Source: Streptomyces olivaceoviridis (GTDB lineage Bacteria; Actinomycetota; Actinomycetes; Streptomycetales; Streptomycetaceae). Taken from it: 64,000 nt of DNA. Position numbers and translations under genes: made by a program. Positions 50,678 through 59,807 of this stretch are shown one piece after another (the stretch's first letter is position 1; each line of letters begins with the position of its first letter). The DNA is taken from the NCBI RefSeq assembly GCF_014650115.1, contig NZ_BMUI01000014.1:124001-188000 (forward strand), written 5' to 3'. The notes under the pieces were generated by a model. That model was not told the origin of the DNA and searched no databases. It saw nothing but the letters and a program-made list of their open reading frames with translations.

Positions 50678-51928
50678 ATGAGCACGGTGTCCCGGACCGC
50701 CGACGACCAGCAGGCGATCATCTCCAGCTACCGCCGCTACCTGAGCAAGGGGCGGGCGTCACTGGGGGAGATGTTCGGCGGGGACGTGGAGGAGTACTCC
50801 TCCGGAGCATGGCTGCGCACCGCCGCCGGCCGCAAGATCCTCAACTGCGGTGGCTACGGCGTCTTCCTCATGGGCGCCCGCCATCCCCGTGTGATCACCG
50901 AGGTCACCCGCCAGCTGAACGCCAACCCCATCGCCACCCGGCTGCTGCTGGAACCCCAGGCGGCGCGGGCAGCCGAGGCGCTGGTGTCGGTGGTGCCCGC
51001 CGGCCTCCAGAAGGTGCACTTCGCCTGCGGAGGCGCCGAAGCGGTCGAGGCCGCGATCAAGCTGGGACGCGCGCACGGGAAGCGCCACCTGGTCTCCATG
51101 GAGTCCGGGTACCACGGCAAGACCCTCGGTGCGCTCAGCGTCACGGCGAAGGAGACCTTCCAGAACCCCTTCCGGCCGCTGTTGCCCGACGTCTCGCACG
51201 TCCCCTACGGCGACGCCGAGGCGCTCGACCGGGTGCTCGCCCAGCACCCGGGTGAAGCCTGCGTCATCGTCGAACCGGTACAGGGCGAGGCCGGTGTCAT
51301 CATCCCCCCCGACGGCTATCTGCGGGCGGTGGAGCAGGCGTGCCGCCGGCACGGCGCGTTCTTCGTCCTGGACGAGATCCAGACCGGCCTGGGCCGGGTG
51401 GGTCACTGGTGGGCAGCGGACCGGGAGGGCGTCGTCCCCGACGTCCTGCTGGTGGGCAAGGGGCTGAGCGGCGGAGTCGTCCCGGTATCGGCGCTGGTGG
51501 CGACCCCGGAGGCCTTCGGTCCCTTCGACAAGGACCCCTTCATCCACACCTCCACGTTCTCCTGCCACCCCCTCGCCATGGCCGCCGCGCAAGGCGCCAT
51601 CGCCGCCATCAAGGAAGACGGCCTCGTCGAGCGAGCCGCTGCCCTCGGTGACCTGCTGATCCCCCAGCTCAGGGACATCGCCGTACGGGAACTGGGCGAC
51701 CGGGTGCGCGAGGTCAGGGGCCGCGGCCTGCTGATAGGGATCGAGTTCACCGTGCCGGGGCTGGCAGGCGACCTGCTGCTGGAGCTCATCGGTGCCGGCG
51801 TGCTCGGCAACCACTCGCTCAACTCCTCGACCGTCATGCGCCTGACCCCGCCCGCCGTCCTCACCGACGCCGACGTCGACTTCCTGCTCGACGCCTTCCG
51901 GTACGCGGCGCGGGCCGTCCTGAACTGA
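50678..51928 (+). CDS. Class III PLP-dependent aminotransferase
   Basis: This 416-aa protein has the class III layout: VHFACGGAEAVEAAIKLGR, ESGYHGKTLGALSVTA, FFVLDEIQTGLGRVG (Asp that holds the pyridine nitrogen) and LLVGKGLSGG with the PLP lysine near 261. Members such as putrescine transaminase act on terminal amines and aldehydes. Together with the reductase it would turn the acyl chain into a primary amine, the step that makes an azoxy alkyl precursor in the absence of an amino-acid decarboxylase. AAGGAGGA precedes ATG 50678. Confidence 0.9.
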   Translation: MSTVSRTADDQQAIISSYRRYLSKGRASLGEMFGGDVEEYSSGAWLRTAAGRKILNCGGYGVFLMGARHPRVITEVTRQLNANPIATRLLLEPQAARAAEALVSVVPAGLQKVHFACGGAEAVEAAIKLGRAHGKRHLVSMESGYHGKTLGALSVTAKETFQNPFRPLLPDVSHVPYGDAEALDRVLAQHPGEACVIVEPVQGEAGVIIPPDGYLRAVEQACRRHGAFFVLDEIQTGLGRVGHWWAADREGVVPDVLLVGKGLSGGVVPVSALVATPEAFGPFDKDPFIHTSTFSCHPLAMAAAQGAIAAIKEDGLVERAAALGDLLIPQLRDIAVRELGDRVREVRGRGLLIGIEFTVPGLAGDLLLELIGAGVLGNHSLNSSTVMRLTPPAVLTDADVDFLLDAFRYAARAVLN

Positions 51929-51964
51929 TCCGAAGGACCGCACCGAACAAGGAGCTAGCCAGAC

Positions 51965-52471
51965 GTGCGCACCATCCACCTGCGGGCCGACATCCCGAGC
52001 GTCGACCCGACGACGGCCTTCGACCAGATCTCCGACTTCACCCGGTTCCCCAGCCTGGCCAAGGACGTGCATGACGTCGAGACCAAACCCGGGAGCCCGC
52101 GCCACAGCGACTGGGAGGTCAACTTCCGGCGCGGCCTGATGCGATGGACCGAACAGGAGACGCTCGACCCCCAGGCGTTGTCCATCGAGTTCCACCAGAC
52201 GGACGGCGACTTCGAGGATTTCCGCGGGCACTGGCAGTTGGCCCGCGTACCCGAAGGGACCGAGGTGTACTTCGAGGTCACCTACGACTTCGGCATCGAA
52301 AGCCTCGTGGGGATCATGGACCCGATCGCCGAGCGCGTGATCAAGCGGGCGATCTTCAGTGTCCTTGAGGGCCTCTTCGGCGGCATCACCATCCGCGAGG
52401 GCGAGGAGGCCCTCCACGACCTGGACGAAACCGCTCACACGTCGAACCGGCCGCCTACTGGAGGGCGATGA
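51965..52471 (+). CDS. SRPBCC/polyketide-cyclase-fold protein
   Basis: This 168-aa START-like protein (VDPTTAFDQISDFTRFPSLAKDVHDVET, WTEQETLDPQALSIEFHQTDGDFEDFRGHW, TYDFGIESLVGIMDP) is of the coenzyme-Q-binding/cyclase group and forms a hydrophobic pocket. It may hold a long-chain intermediate or shape the rearrangement. The GTG start follows AAGGAG at 11 bases. Its stop overlaps the next start, so it is coupled with the membrane protein. Confidence 0.78.
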   Translation: MRTIHLRADIPSVDPTTAFDQISDFTRFPSLAKDVHDVETKPGSPRHSDWEVNFRRGLMRWTEQETLDPQALSIEFHQTDGDFEDFRGHWQLARVPEGTEVYFEVTYDFGIESLVGIMDPIAERVIKRAIFSVLEGLFGGITIREGEEALHDLDETAHTSNRPPTGGR

Positions 52472-52953
52472 TGGACGCGCTCAACCACTTCGACACCAAG
52501 ACCACCAACCGCCTGCTGCGGGCGGAGTACCTGGTCGGCCTGATCGCGAGCTTCTACCTGCTCTTCACGCACCTGTCGAAGATCGAGTGGTGGGACTTCG
52601 CCGCGCTCTTCCTGTACATCGACCTGATCGGTTACATCCCCGGCGCCATCGCGTACCGGCGCAGCAGCACCAAGCGCATCCCCAAGCACTACTACGTGCT
52701 GTACAACACGATGCACAGCCTGGTCACCCAGTCCGCGGTGGCCCTGCTGTGGTGGCTGCTCGGCGGGCCGGTCTGGTCCCTCCTGGCCCTGCCCATCCAC
52801 CTCTTCGGTGACCGGGCGCTGTTCGGCAACTTCCTCAAGCCCTTCGGCCTGCCCTTCGAACCCGAGCTGCACCCCGGCTTCGACGCCCTGCGCAGCGAGG
52901 TCACCGCGGACAGCGCCGGGCCCGTCCGCGCCCAGCGCCCCGTGACATCGTGA
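52471..52953 (+). CDS. Small membrane protein, VlmO-like candidate
   Basis: This 160-aa protein has three to four transmembrane stretches (LVGLIASFYLLFTHL, DFAALFLYIDLIGYIPGAIA, SAVALLWWLLGGPVWSLLAL) and conserved-looking polar residues (YRR, KHYYVLYN, HLFGDRALFGN). In valanimycin-type pathways a membrane protein, VlmO, is reported to rearrange the seryl-hydroxylamine ester to the N-N bonded hydrazine. This gene lies between the SRPBCC gene and the flavin reductase/diiron pair and is the best candidate for that step. ATG 52471 has GGAGGG five bases upstream; ATG 52468 overlaps the previous stop. Assignment rests on context. Confidence 0.65.
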   Translation: MDALNHFDTKTTNRLLRAEYLVGLIASFYLLFTHLSKIEWWDFAALFLYIDLIGYIPGAIAYRRSSTKRIPKHYYVLYNTMHSLVTQSAVALLWWLLGGPVWSLLALPIHLFGDRALFGNFLKPFGLPFEPELHPGFDALRSEVTADSAGPVRAQRPVTS

Positions 52954-53489
52954 TCACCACGACGAGCACCCGCCCGGACAGCACCTTCCACGACTCGGTG
53001 TGGTCGGCCGCCGGCCGGGTCGCCACCGGGGTGTCGGTCCTCACCGCCGGCCGCGGGGACGAGGTGCACGGCAGCACGGCGAGCACGTTCACCTTCATCT
53101 CCCGGCAGCCGCCGCTGATCGCGGTGGCCCTGCACCGCGACAGCCACCTGCTCACGGTGATCAGGCAGACCGGCACGCTGGGGGTCAACGTGCTCTCCAG
53201 CCGCCAGACCGCCGTGGCCCGGCACTTCGCCAGCCGGAAGCGGGGCAGAGGCGTCGAGCAGTTCTCCGGGATCCCCTGGCAACCGGACGAGGACGGCGTG
53301 CCGCGCCTGGCCGGCACGGTGAGCTGGCTGTGCTGCCGGGCCGAGCAGTACATCGCGGCGGGCGACCACGAGATCGTGCTGGCCGAAGTCCGCTCCGTGT
53401 CGCAGGAGCAGACCGCCACCGCCCCTCTCCTGTACTTCGCCGGACGGCTGCACCCCGGTTCCATCCCTACCGAAGAGAGTGAGCACTGA
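52950..53489 (+). CDS. NAD(P)H:flavin reductase (VlmR/HpaC-like)
   Basis: This 179-aa flavin reductase domain protein has VATGVSVLTAGRGDEVHGSTASTF, PPLIAVALHRDSHLL, GVNVLSSRQTAVARHFAS and the GDHEIVLAEV motif of the HpaC/NtaB/VlmR family. It would supply reduced flavin to the VlmH-like oxygenase at 49518. The GTG start overlaps the previous stop (GTGA). An insertion with two adjacent Cys (SWLCCRAEQ) is unusual. Confidence 0.88.
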   Translation: MITTTSTRPDSTFHDSVWSAAGRVATGVSVLTAGRGDEVHGSTASTFTFISRQPPLIAVALHRDSHLLTVIRQTGTLGVNVLSSRQTAVARHFASRKRGRGVEQFSGIPWQPDEDGVPRLAGTVSWLCCRAEQYIAAGDHEIVLAEVRSVSQEQTATAPLLYFAGRLHPGSIPTEESEH

Positions 53490-54445
53490 TGACGACACAG
53501 ATCCCTCCGGAAGCGGACTGGGACAAGGCGCCCGGCCTGCTCGAAGGGGCCATGGACCTGGAGCTCACCGCGCAGGACTGCGACTTGCGCTACTGGCTGC
53601 AAGCGGTGCCGCAGGGCACCCTGCGCGGCCGGCCGGACGGGCACAGCCCGGACCTGGTGGTGGGTCAGCACATGCTTAAGGGCCCGTTCTTCGAGGCGAT
53701 CACCAAGGAGTACGCCTTCCGGTCGATCGCCGAGGAGAAGGCCACCCGTGTGCTGTCCTTCCTCGTGGCGAACGCACCCGACATCCCGTCGATGGAGTTC
53801 TACACCACGCAGCTGGTGGACGAGTGCCGTCACTCCATGGTCTTCCGCAACCACCTGCTCGCTCTCGGCGTTCCGCGGGAGCGCCTGGCCGAGGCCGTCG
53901 AGGAGTTCGCCGACCCCTACCACCGGACGGTGATCGACCCGCTGGAGCGCCGCTGTCTCGAAGTGATGCGTGACGAACGCGACTTCATCGGCGGAGTCGT
54001 CATGATGACGATCATCCTGGAGGGCGCGCTGGCCCCGGCCGCCGAACTGAGCGAGCGCAAGTGGCGGCCCATCGACCCGGCCGCCGCCGAGATCGACAAG
54101 GGCGCGGGCATCGACGAGATCCGGCACCTGACGGTGGGTGCCTCCATCGCCCGGCAGTACCTGCTGGAGCACCCCGAGGACCGGGACCGGGTCGTGGCGA
54201 TGATCCGCCGGGGCATGGAGATGTGGGAGGAACTGCCGACCCACGAGATGGTCTACGAGCGGGAGGTCCACTTCCAGGAGGGCCTGCGCCTGTACCCGGA
54301 GCTCGTCGGTGACTACGAGGTCTGGCCCGGTCGCCGGCTGCTCGACACCACGCCCGAGGAGCGGCAGCAGACCGCCGAGGAGTGGTCGGACGACATGAAG
54401 GCCAAGCGCCTGCACTACATGGGGCTGGAGGAGGCGCTCGGATGA
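53489..54445 (+). CDS. Ferritin-like putative non-haem diiron oxidase (VlmB-like)
   Basis: This 318-aa all-helical protein has spaced carboxylate/histidine motifs expected of a diiron site: EEKATRVLSFL, QLVDECRHSMVFRNHL (ExxRH), EGALAPAAE and DEIRHLTVGA (ExxRH). In valanimycin-type pathways a diiron protein, VlmB, is reported to oxidise the hydrazine to the azoxy group. The position directly behind the flavin reductase supports this. ATG 53489 overlaps the previous stop, and its own stop overlaps the KAS III start. A different diiron N-oxygenation such as that of AurF is the alternative. Confidence 0.8.
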   Translation: MTTQIPPEADWDKAPGLLEGAMDLELTAQDCDLRYWLQAVPQGTLRGRPDGHSPDLVVGQHMLKGPFFEAITKEYAFRSIAEEKATRVLSFLVANAPDIPSMEFYTTQLVDECRHSMVFRNHLLALGVPRERLAEAVEEFADPYHRTVIDPLERRCLEVMRDERDFIGGVVMMTIILEGALAPAAELSERKWRPIDPAAAEIDKGAGIDEIRHLTVGASIARQYLLEHPEDRDRVVAMIRRGMEMWEELPTHEMVYEREVHFQEGLRLYPELVGDYEVWPGRRLLDTTPEERQQTAEEWSDDMKAKRLHYMGLEEALG

Positions 54446-55452
54446 CCGGGCACGGGCTCCGTGGGGGAACGACCGCCGTGCTGGCGGGACTGGGCACCTG
54501 TGTGCCGCCCAAGGTCGTCACCAACGACGATCTCTCGCTCGTTCTGGACACCTCCGACGAATGGATCGTGCGGCGCACCGGCATCCGTCGGCGTCACGTC
54601 ATCGAACCGGGCTCCTCCACCTCCGTGCTGGCGGCCGAGGCCGGGCGCAGGGCGTTGAAGTCCGCGCAGTGCGACGAGGCCGACGCGGTGGTGCTGGCCA
54701 CCAGCACACCGGACATGCCGTGCCCGGCGACCGCGCCGGAGGTCGCCGACGCCCTGGGGCTGGCCGGCGTTCCGGCCTTCGACGTGGGCGCGGTGTGCGC
54801 CGGCTTCGTCTACGCACTGGCCACCGGGGCGGGGCTCATCAGTACCGGCATCGCCGAACGGGTGCTGGTGATCGGGGCCGACACCTTCTCCACCATCCTC
54901 GATCCCACGGACCGTACGACGAGGGCGATCTTCGGGGACGGGGCGGGCGCCGTCCTGCTGCGCCAAGGAGAACCCGGGGAACCCGGGGCGCTCGGACCGT
55001 TCGACCTGGGCAGCGACGGCAGCCTCTCCCAGCTGATCACCGTCCCGGCCGGAGGGTCCAGGCAGCGGGCGAGCGGCGTCCCGGCCGCCGAACGCGACCA
55101 CTACTTCACCATGCAGGGCAAGCCGGTGTTCAAGCAGGCCGTGACGCGCATGACCGAGTCGAGCCGGTCGGTGCTCGCGCGGGCGGGGTGGACGGCCGAC
55201 GACGTCGACCGGGTCGTGGCGCACCAGGCGAACGCCCGGATCCTCGCGGCGCTGGCCGACAGCCTGGGCCTGCCCCCGCACAAGATCGCCAGCAACATCG
55301 ACCGGGTGGGCAACACCGTTGCCGCCTCGATCCCCCTCGCCCTCGCCGACGCGGACCTGCGCACGGGCGAGAAGGTGCTCCTCACAGCGTTCGGCGGTGG
55401 CCTGTCCTGGGGTTCCACGGTCCTGCACTGGCCGGACGTGGTCCCGCAGTGA
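54442..55452 (+). CDS. KAS III (FabH-like ketoacyl-ACP synthase)
   Basis: This 336-aa protein has the thiolase fold with the FabH triad: Cys in GAVCAGF near 119, His in AHQANARI near 259 and Asn in RVGNTVAAS near 290. It condenses a starter acyl-CoA with malonyl-ACP. With the ACP and KAS II downstream it would build the dedicated fatty chain of the azoxy product, borrowing reductases from primary metabolism because no KR/DH/ER gene is present. ATGA overlaps the diiron gene. Confidence 0.92.
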   Translation: MTGHGLRGGTTAVLAGLGTCVPPKVVTNDDLSLVLDTSDEWIVRRTGIRRRHVIEPGSSTSVLAAEAGRRALKSAQCDEADAVVLATSTPDMPCPATAPEVADALGLAGVPAFDVGAVCAGFVYALATGAGLISTGIAERVLVIGADTFSTILDPTDRTTRAIFGDGAGAVLLRQGEPGEPGALGPFDLGSDGSLSQLITVPAGGSRQRASGVPAAERDHYFTMQGKPVFKQAVTRMTESSRSVLARAGWTADDVDRVVAHQANARILAALADSLGLPPHKIASNIDRVGNTVAASIPLALADADLRTGEKVLLTAFGGGLSWGSTVLHWPDVVPQ

Positions 55453-55507
55453 CGCACCGGGCGTCCGACCGCACCTGACATTCCCCCAAGACCAAGGAGG
55501 CATTCCC

Positions 55508-55753
55508 ATGGATTCTCAGACCGCCGGCATCGTCGAGCTGCTCGTAGAAAGGTTCGGGGTCGAGGCCGACGAAGTCCAAGACGACAGCAGGATGCGCGAT
55601 CTCGACCTCGACTCGCTCGCCCTCGTCGAGTTCGGCCTCGCCGTGGAGCAGCAGTTCCAGGTGAAGGTGTCCGAGGACGAGATCGGCCCGGACAACACGG
55701 TCCAGGACGTGGTCCGTCTGATCGACGCGAAACTGGCGGGGGATCCTCGATGA
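55508..55753 (+). CDS. Acyl carrier protein (type II fatty-acid type)
   Basis: This 81-aa free-standing ACP has the phosphopantetheine Ser in DLDLDSLALVEF near residue 36, acidic helices as in FAS ACPs (EVQDDSRMRDLD) and a typical end. AAGGAGG lies upstream of ATG 55508. It sits between KAS III and KAS II and its stop overlaps the KAS II start, so it serves chain building. Confidence 0.93.
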   Translation: MDSQTAGIVELLVERFGVEADEVQDDSRMRDLDLDSLALVEFGLAVEQQFQVKVSEDEIGPDNTVQDVVRLIDAKLAGDPR

Positions 55754-56991
55754 GTGACCGGCCTGCTGCCGGCGGCCCGGAAGTGGCGGTGACCGGAATC
55801 GGTCTCGTGACACCCGCGGGCCTGGGCGTGCGGGAGAACTGGCAGCGGGTCACCGCCGGAGAGGCGACCGCCGCCACCGATCCGGCCTTCGCCGGACTGC
55901 TCACCGACATCTCGTGCCGGGTACCTGGTTTCGACGCCGCCCGCGAGCTGGGCAAGCGCAAGGCGTGGCGACTCGACCGCTACACGCAACTGGCCCTGGT
56001 CGCGGCCAAGGAGGCGCTGGCCGACGCCGGTCTGACCCCCGGCGACTGGGACGGACCGCGGGTGGGCGTCGTCATCGGCAACGCCCTGGGCGGCACCGCC
56101 ACCTTCGAGGAGCAGGTACGCAACCTGGTCGTGGACGGCGCCCAGACGGTCTCGCCCATGCTGGTCCCGATGGCGGCGGCCAACATGGTCTCGGGTTACG
56201 TGGCCATGGAGTTCGGCGCGCTCGGCCCCAACCTCGTCACCGCCACGGCCTGCGCTTCCGGCGCGACAGCGCTCGGCGTCGCCCGCGACCTGCTGCGCTC
56301 CGGAGCGTGTGACGTGGTGATCGCGGGCGGCACCGAGTCGAGCCTGTCACCGGCCATCGTCTCGGCGTTCGCCCGGATGGGCGCGCTCTCCCGGCGCAAC
56401 GACGCGCCCGAGGCCGCCTCCCGGCCCTTCGACGCGGGCAGGGACGGATTCGTCCTCGCGGAGGCCGCGGCCATCCTCGTACTGGAGAGACCGGACCACG
56501 CCCGGGCACGCGGTGCGCGCGTCCGCGCGCGCCTCGCCGGGTACGGCGCCTCCGCGGACGCGCACCACGCGACCGCGCCGGACCCCCAGGGCGCCGGCGC
56601 GGAGCGGGCGATCCGGGCCGCGCTGGCCGACGCGAGCCTGACGCCGGACGACATCGACCACGTCAACGCCCACGGCACGTCGACGGCGCTCAACGACGTC
56701 ATCGAAGCCAAGGTGGTGGAGCGGGTCTTCGGACAGCGCCCCGCGGTGACCTCGACCAAGGGCGTCACCGGTCACAGCCTGGGAGCGGCCGGGGCGGTCG
56801 AGGCCGCCTACACCGTACTGGCCCTGGAGAACGGCGTCGTTCCGCCCACGGCCAACCTGGACAGCCTCGACCCGGAGGTGTCCGTCGACGTGGTGTCGAA
56901 AGCCCCGCGCCACCTGCGGATGAAGGCCGCGCTGAGCAACTCTTTCGCCTTCGGCGGCCAGAACGCGGTACTGGTGTTCACGACACCATGA
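55750..56991 (+). CDS. KAS II (FabF-like ketoacyl-ACP synthase)
   Basis: This 413-aa elongating ketosynthase has Cys in TATACASG near 166, His in NAHGTSTALND near 307 and His in GVTGHSLGAAGAVE near 341, plus the NSFAFGGQNAVLV end. It is a homodimer-type FabF without a chain-length-factor partner. It extends the chain begun by the KAS III on the ACP just upstream. A strong hairpin follows 114 bp downstream. Confidence 0.93.
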   Translation: MSDRPAAGGPEVAVTGIGLVTPAGLGVRENWQRVTAGEATAATDPAFAGLLTDISCRVPGFDAARELGKRKAWRLDRYTQLALVAAKEALADAGLTPGDWDGPRVGVVIGNALGGTATFEEQVRNLVVDGAQTVSPMLVPMAAANMVSGYVAMEFGALGPNLVTATACASGATALGVARDLLRSGACDVVIAGGTESSLSPAIVSAFARMGALSRRNDAPEAASRPFDAGRDGFVLAEAAAILVLERPDHARARGARVRARLAGYGASADAHHATAPDPQGAGAERAIRAALADASLTPDDIDHVNAHGTSTALNDVIEAKVVERVFGQRPAVTSTKGVTGHSLGAAGAVEAAYTVLALENGVVPPTANLDSLDPEVSVDVVSKAPRHLRMKAALSNSFAFGGQNAVLVFTTP

Positions 56992-57105
56992 CCCCGACGC
57001 GCCTGCTGCGGTGCCTCGACGGCGGCAGGCGTACGGCGCCCGGAAACCCGAAGCCCGGGGCGCGCCCCCGTGGTCCCGCGACCGCGGCCGGCGTGCTCCG
57101 GGCTT

Positions 57106-57152
57106 CCGGTGCGCCCCACCGCCGCGGTCACCGCGGCGGTGGGGCGCACCGG
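57106..57152. terminator. Bidirectional terminator between KAS II and the GcvT-like gene
   Basis: 22-bp perfect complementary arms (57106-57127 and 57131-57152) with a 3-nt loop TCA stand between convergent stops. This is the longest uninterrupted stem in the window and should end both transcripts. Confidence 0.85.
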
Positions 57153-57246
57153 CCTGGACACCGGGCTCAGGGGACTCCAAAACCCCCCGGTGCGCAGGTG
57201 CCGGGACGGACGTACCGCTCGCCGCCCGGCTGGTGCGTCTGCCTGC

Positions 57247-58371
57247 TCAGCCCCGCGCCCGAGCGCGCTCCGGGTCATACACGGGCGTGGGCCGTACGGT
57301 GGCGTCGGCCCTCGAACCGTCGGAGGCGACCGCGGTCAGGGCGGTACCCGACTTCACGGCGTCACGGTGCACCCGGGCGAGCCCCAGCGTGGCGCCGGCG
57401 AGCACGGGGGAGGGCACGGCCATCGTCACATGGCCGACGTCCCGTCCGTCCATCTCCAGCCGGGCGCCCTCGGCGGTCTCGGGCGTGGCGTCCACGACGA
57501 CACTGACGACCCGCCCCTGTGCGGTGCCCTTCTTGGCGAGCAGCGCGTCCCGGCCCTGGAACGGACCCTTGTCGAAGTCGAGCGCCCAGGACATCCGGCA
57601 CTCGAACGGGGTGACGGTCTCGTCGTACTCCAGCTCACCCATGATCATCCCGGCCTCGGTGCGGCACGTGAGCAGCGCGGCGGCGCCGGCGGCCTTCACC
57701 CCGAGGCCGGCTCCCGCGTCGAGGACCGCGTCCCAGAGATCGAGCGCCCGCTCGCGCGGCACCTCGATCTCGTAGCCGAGCTCGGCGGTGAACCCGATCC
57801 GGCTCACCAGTGCCGTGATACCCGCGACGGGGACGTCCTGGACGAAGGTGTAGTAGGGGAAGGCGGAGTTGGAGACGTCGATGTGGGTGAGGCGCTGAAG
57901 TACGTCCCGGCTGCGCGGCCCCTGAAGGGCCAGCACGGCGAAGTCGTCGCGGCGTTCGGTCACCGTGGTCCCCGAGGGTGCGTGCGCCTCCAGCGACTGC
58001 CGGCTCACGGGATTGCCACCGGTGACGACCACCAGGCCGGGCCCGAGGACGGCGACTGTCACGTCGTCGATCATCATGCCGTCGGCGTCCACGATCACCC
58101 CGTAGGCGATACGCCCCGCGTCGAGATCGCGGACACTTCGCGAGAAGACCGCGTCGACGGTGGCGACGGCGTCCTCACCCTCGACGTACCACTTGTAGAG
58201 CATCGAGTAGTCCAGGGCGGCGACCGCGGTGCGGATGGCCTCGTACTCCTCGACGGGATCGCTGATGAACAGGGGGACGGCATGGCCGTAGATGTCGATC
58301 CACTTCTCGACGCGGTCGGCGAATCGCGGGGAGAACGGGGTGCTGTGCAGTCCTTCGGGGGGCAGAGCCAC
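57247..58371 (-). CDS. GcvT-family aminomethyltransferase-like (folate-dependent) protein
   Basis: This 374-aa protein has the GcvT/DMGDH fold: YSMLYKWYVEGEDAVATVDAVF, IAYGVIVDADGMMIDDVTVAVL, LALQGPRSRDVLQRLT and GFTAELGYEIEVPRERALDLWDAV, then ECRMSWALDFDKGPFQGRDALL. Family members move one-carbon units between substrates and tetrahydrofolate, or demethylate O- or N-methyl groups. It is not the glycine-cleavage subunit by context, since no GcvP or GcvH is near. It may act on a methoxy or amine group in the azoxy pathway. The GTG start at 58371 has GGAG five bases upstream. Confidence 0.85.
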   Translation of the reverse strand: MALPPEGLHSTPFSPRFADRVEKWIDIYGHAVPLFISDPVEEYEAIRTAVAALDYSMLYKWYVEGEDAVATVDAVFSRSVRDLDAGRIAYGVIVDADGMMIDDVTVAVLGPGLVVVTGGNPVSRQSLEAHAPSGTTVTERRDDFAVLALQGPRSRDVLQRLTHIDVSNSAFPYYTFVQDVPVAGITALVSRIGFTAELGYEIEVPRERALDLWDAVLDAGAGLGVKAAGAAALLTCRTEAGMIMGELEYDETVTPFECRMSWALDFDKGPFQGRDALLAKKGTAQGRVVSVVVDATPETAEGARLEMDGRDVGHVTMAVPSPVLAGATLGLARVHRDAVKSGTALTAVASDGSRADATVRPTPVYDPERARARG

Positions 58372-58917
58372 GGTAACTCCGTTGCAAACAGGTGCAGTTG
58401 ACGTATCGCCGCGAGTCTAGCCACCCGAATAACTCGCGAGTAGGAAAGTCGGCCCTTCGCTCACCGGGAACAGGCGCCTCGTCAGCCCTTCGACAGCGCT
58501 TCGTCAGGGGAGGGCGGCACAATGACGGGGAAGCGCCCGCGGCGATCCGGTGCGGGTTGCCCTTCTCGCGCGCCCGGGAACAGGCCGGCGGGAAGGGAAG
58601 AAGGCGGGAGCGGTACGCCTCCGAAGCAGGTCATCGAATTCCTCAGGGAGACCTGGAATTGGGTTCCGGATGTGCCTCGATCAAGGCAGTGTTCGCCCCG
58701 TTCGTCGCACTGCTCGAAATCACTCGCAAGATCATCGGGTATTGGGGATCACGGTTGCGGCGAGTTTTTCAGGGAAGGTTGTCATGGACATGAAGCACGG
58801 GCCGTGACTGGAGAACCTCGTCGACAACGTGGCCGCCGCTCCGGCCGCCGTGCGTTGACCGCGTCCGTGAGCGGGGCCCCTGCAAGACCTCGGCTACAAG
58901 ACACCAAGGAGGCAGCG
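58372..58917. promoter_or_regulatory. Divergent regulatory region between the GcvT-like and SDR genes
   Basis: This 546-bp region has no convincing gene. A 10-bp palindrome ACTCGCGAGT is at 58432-58441, and a related half (GACTCGCGG on the minus strand) lies about 20 bp away, near the GcvT-like start, so this may be an operator pair. AAGGAGG at 58905-58911 serves the SDR gene. Confidence 0.35.
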
Positions 58918-59793
58918 ATGTCCGTAGCGTTGATTACAGGGTGCAGCAGTGGCATCGGTCGGCACACCGCGCTGGCGTTCGCTCGGGAGGGATTGACCGT
59001 CTACGCGTCCATGCGGGACACCGGCAGGGCGGAGGAACTGCTGCGCGCCGCCCGGGCGGAGAACCTGTCGCTGCACACGCTGGCGCTGGACGTCAGTGAC
59101 CAGGCATCCGTGAGCGCCGCGGTGGAGACCGTCGAGAATCGCCACGGCGCCGTGGACATCCTGGTGAACAACGCGGGCGTGGCCCACGCCGGCCCGGTGG
59201 AGACGGTGCCGATGGAACTGGCCCAGGAAGTGATGGACACCAACTTCTGGGGCTTGTTACGCACCGTGCGCGCGGTCCTGCCAGGGATGCGCGGCCGCGG
59301 AAGCGGTGTCGTGGTCAACGTGGGGTCCATGGCCGGCCGGCTCCCCGGCACCCCGTACGGAGGGTTCTACGCGGCCAGTAAGCATGCCATGTCCGTGCTG
59401 ACCGAGTCCCTGGCCTTCGAGACGGCCTCCCTGGGTATCCGGGCGGTCTGCGTGGAGCCGGGCTACACCCGGACCGAGATCTTCACCAAACGCTGGCAGG
59501 AGAAGATCGATCCGCACGGCCCGTACGCCACGGACCAGGAATGGAACGAGCGGTACATGCGTGCGGTCTGCCAGGACGACCTGCTGACGTCGCCCGCCGA
59601 CGTCGCCGACGTCGTGGTGCGCGCCGCGCTCGACCCGCTCACCCCCGTCCACGTGCTGGCAGGCGAGAGCTCCGAACGCAACGTCGCCATCGCCCGGAAG
59701 TGCGAGACGTTCGAGGACTGGAGGCAGACGGCCCTCACGGTGATGGAATCCGTCGCCGGCCCCCGGCCGTTGCCACAACAGCGCGCCGCATAG
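58918..59793 (+). CDS. Short-chain dehydrogenase/reductase with a TTA codon
   Basis: This 291-aa classical SDR has TGCSSGIG at residues 7-14 for NAD(P) binding, NNAGVAHAG, a VVNVGSMAG Ser strand and the YAASK Tyr/Lys pair near 151-155. It would reduce a ketone or oxidise an alcohol late in the pathway, for example a methyl ketone derived from a serine-plus-malonate unit. A TTA codon at 59257-59259 puts it under probable bldA control. GGAGG lies ahead of ATG 58918. It is the last intact gene before the second tRNA-like gene. Confidence 0.9.
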   Translation: MSVALITGCSSGIGRHTALAFAREGLTVYASMRDTGRAEELLRAARAENLSLHTLALDVSDQASVSAAVETVENRHGAVDILVNNAGVAHAGPVETVPMELAQEVMDTNFWGLLRTVRAVLPGMRGRGSGVVVNVGSMAGRLPGTPYGGFYAASKHAMSVLTESLAFETASLGIRAVCVEPGYTRTEIFTKRWQEKIDPHGPYATDQEWNERYMRAVCQDDLLTSPADVADVVVRAALDPLTPVHVLAGESSERNVAIARKCETFEDWRQTALTVMESVAGPRPLPQQRAA

Positions 59794-59807
59794 GCGCCGT
59801 CACCCCG

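Noticed and set aside
58392-58793. Plus-strand frame between the GcvT-like and SDR genes
   Set aside because: Translation is Arg/Ser-rich with no family likeness and overlaps the presumed divergent promoters.
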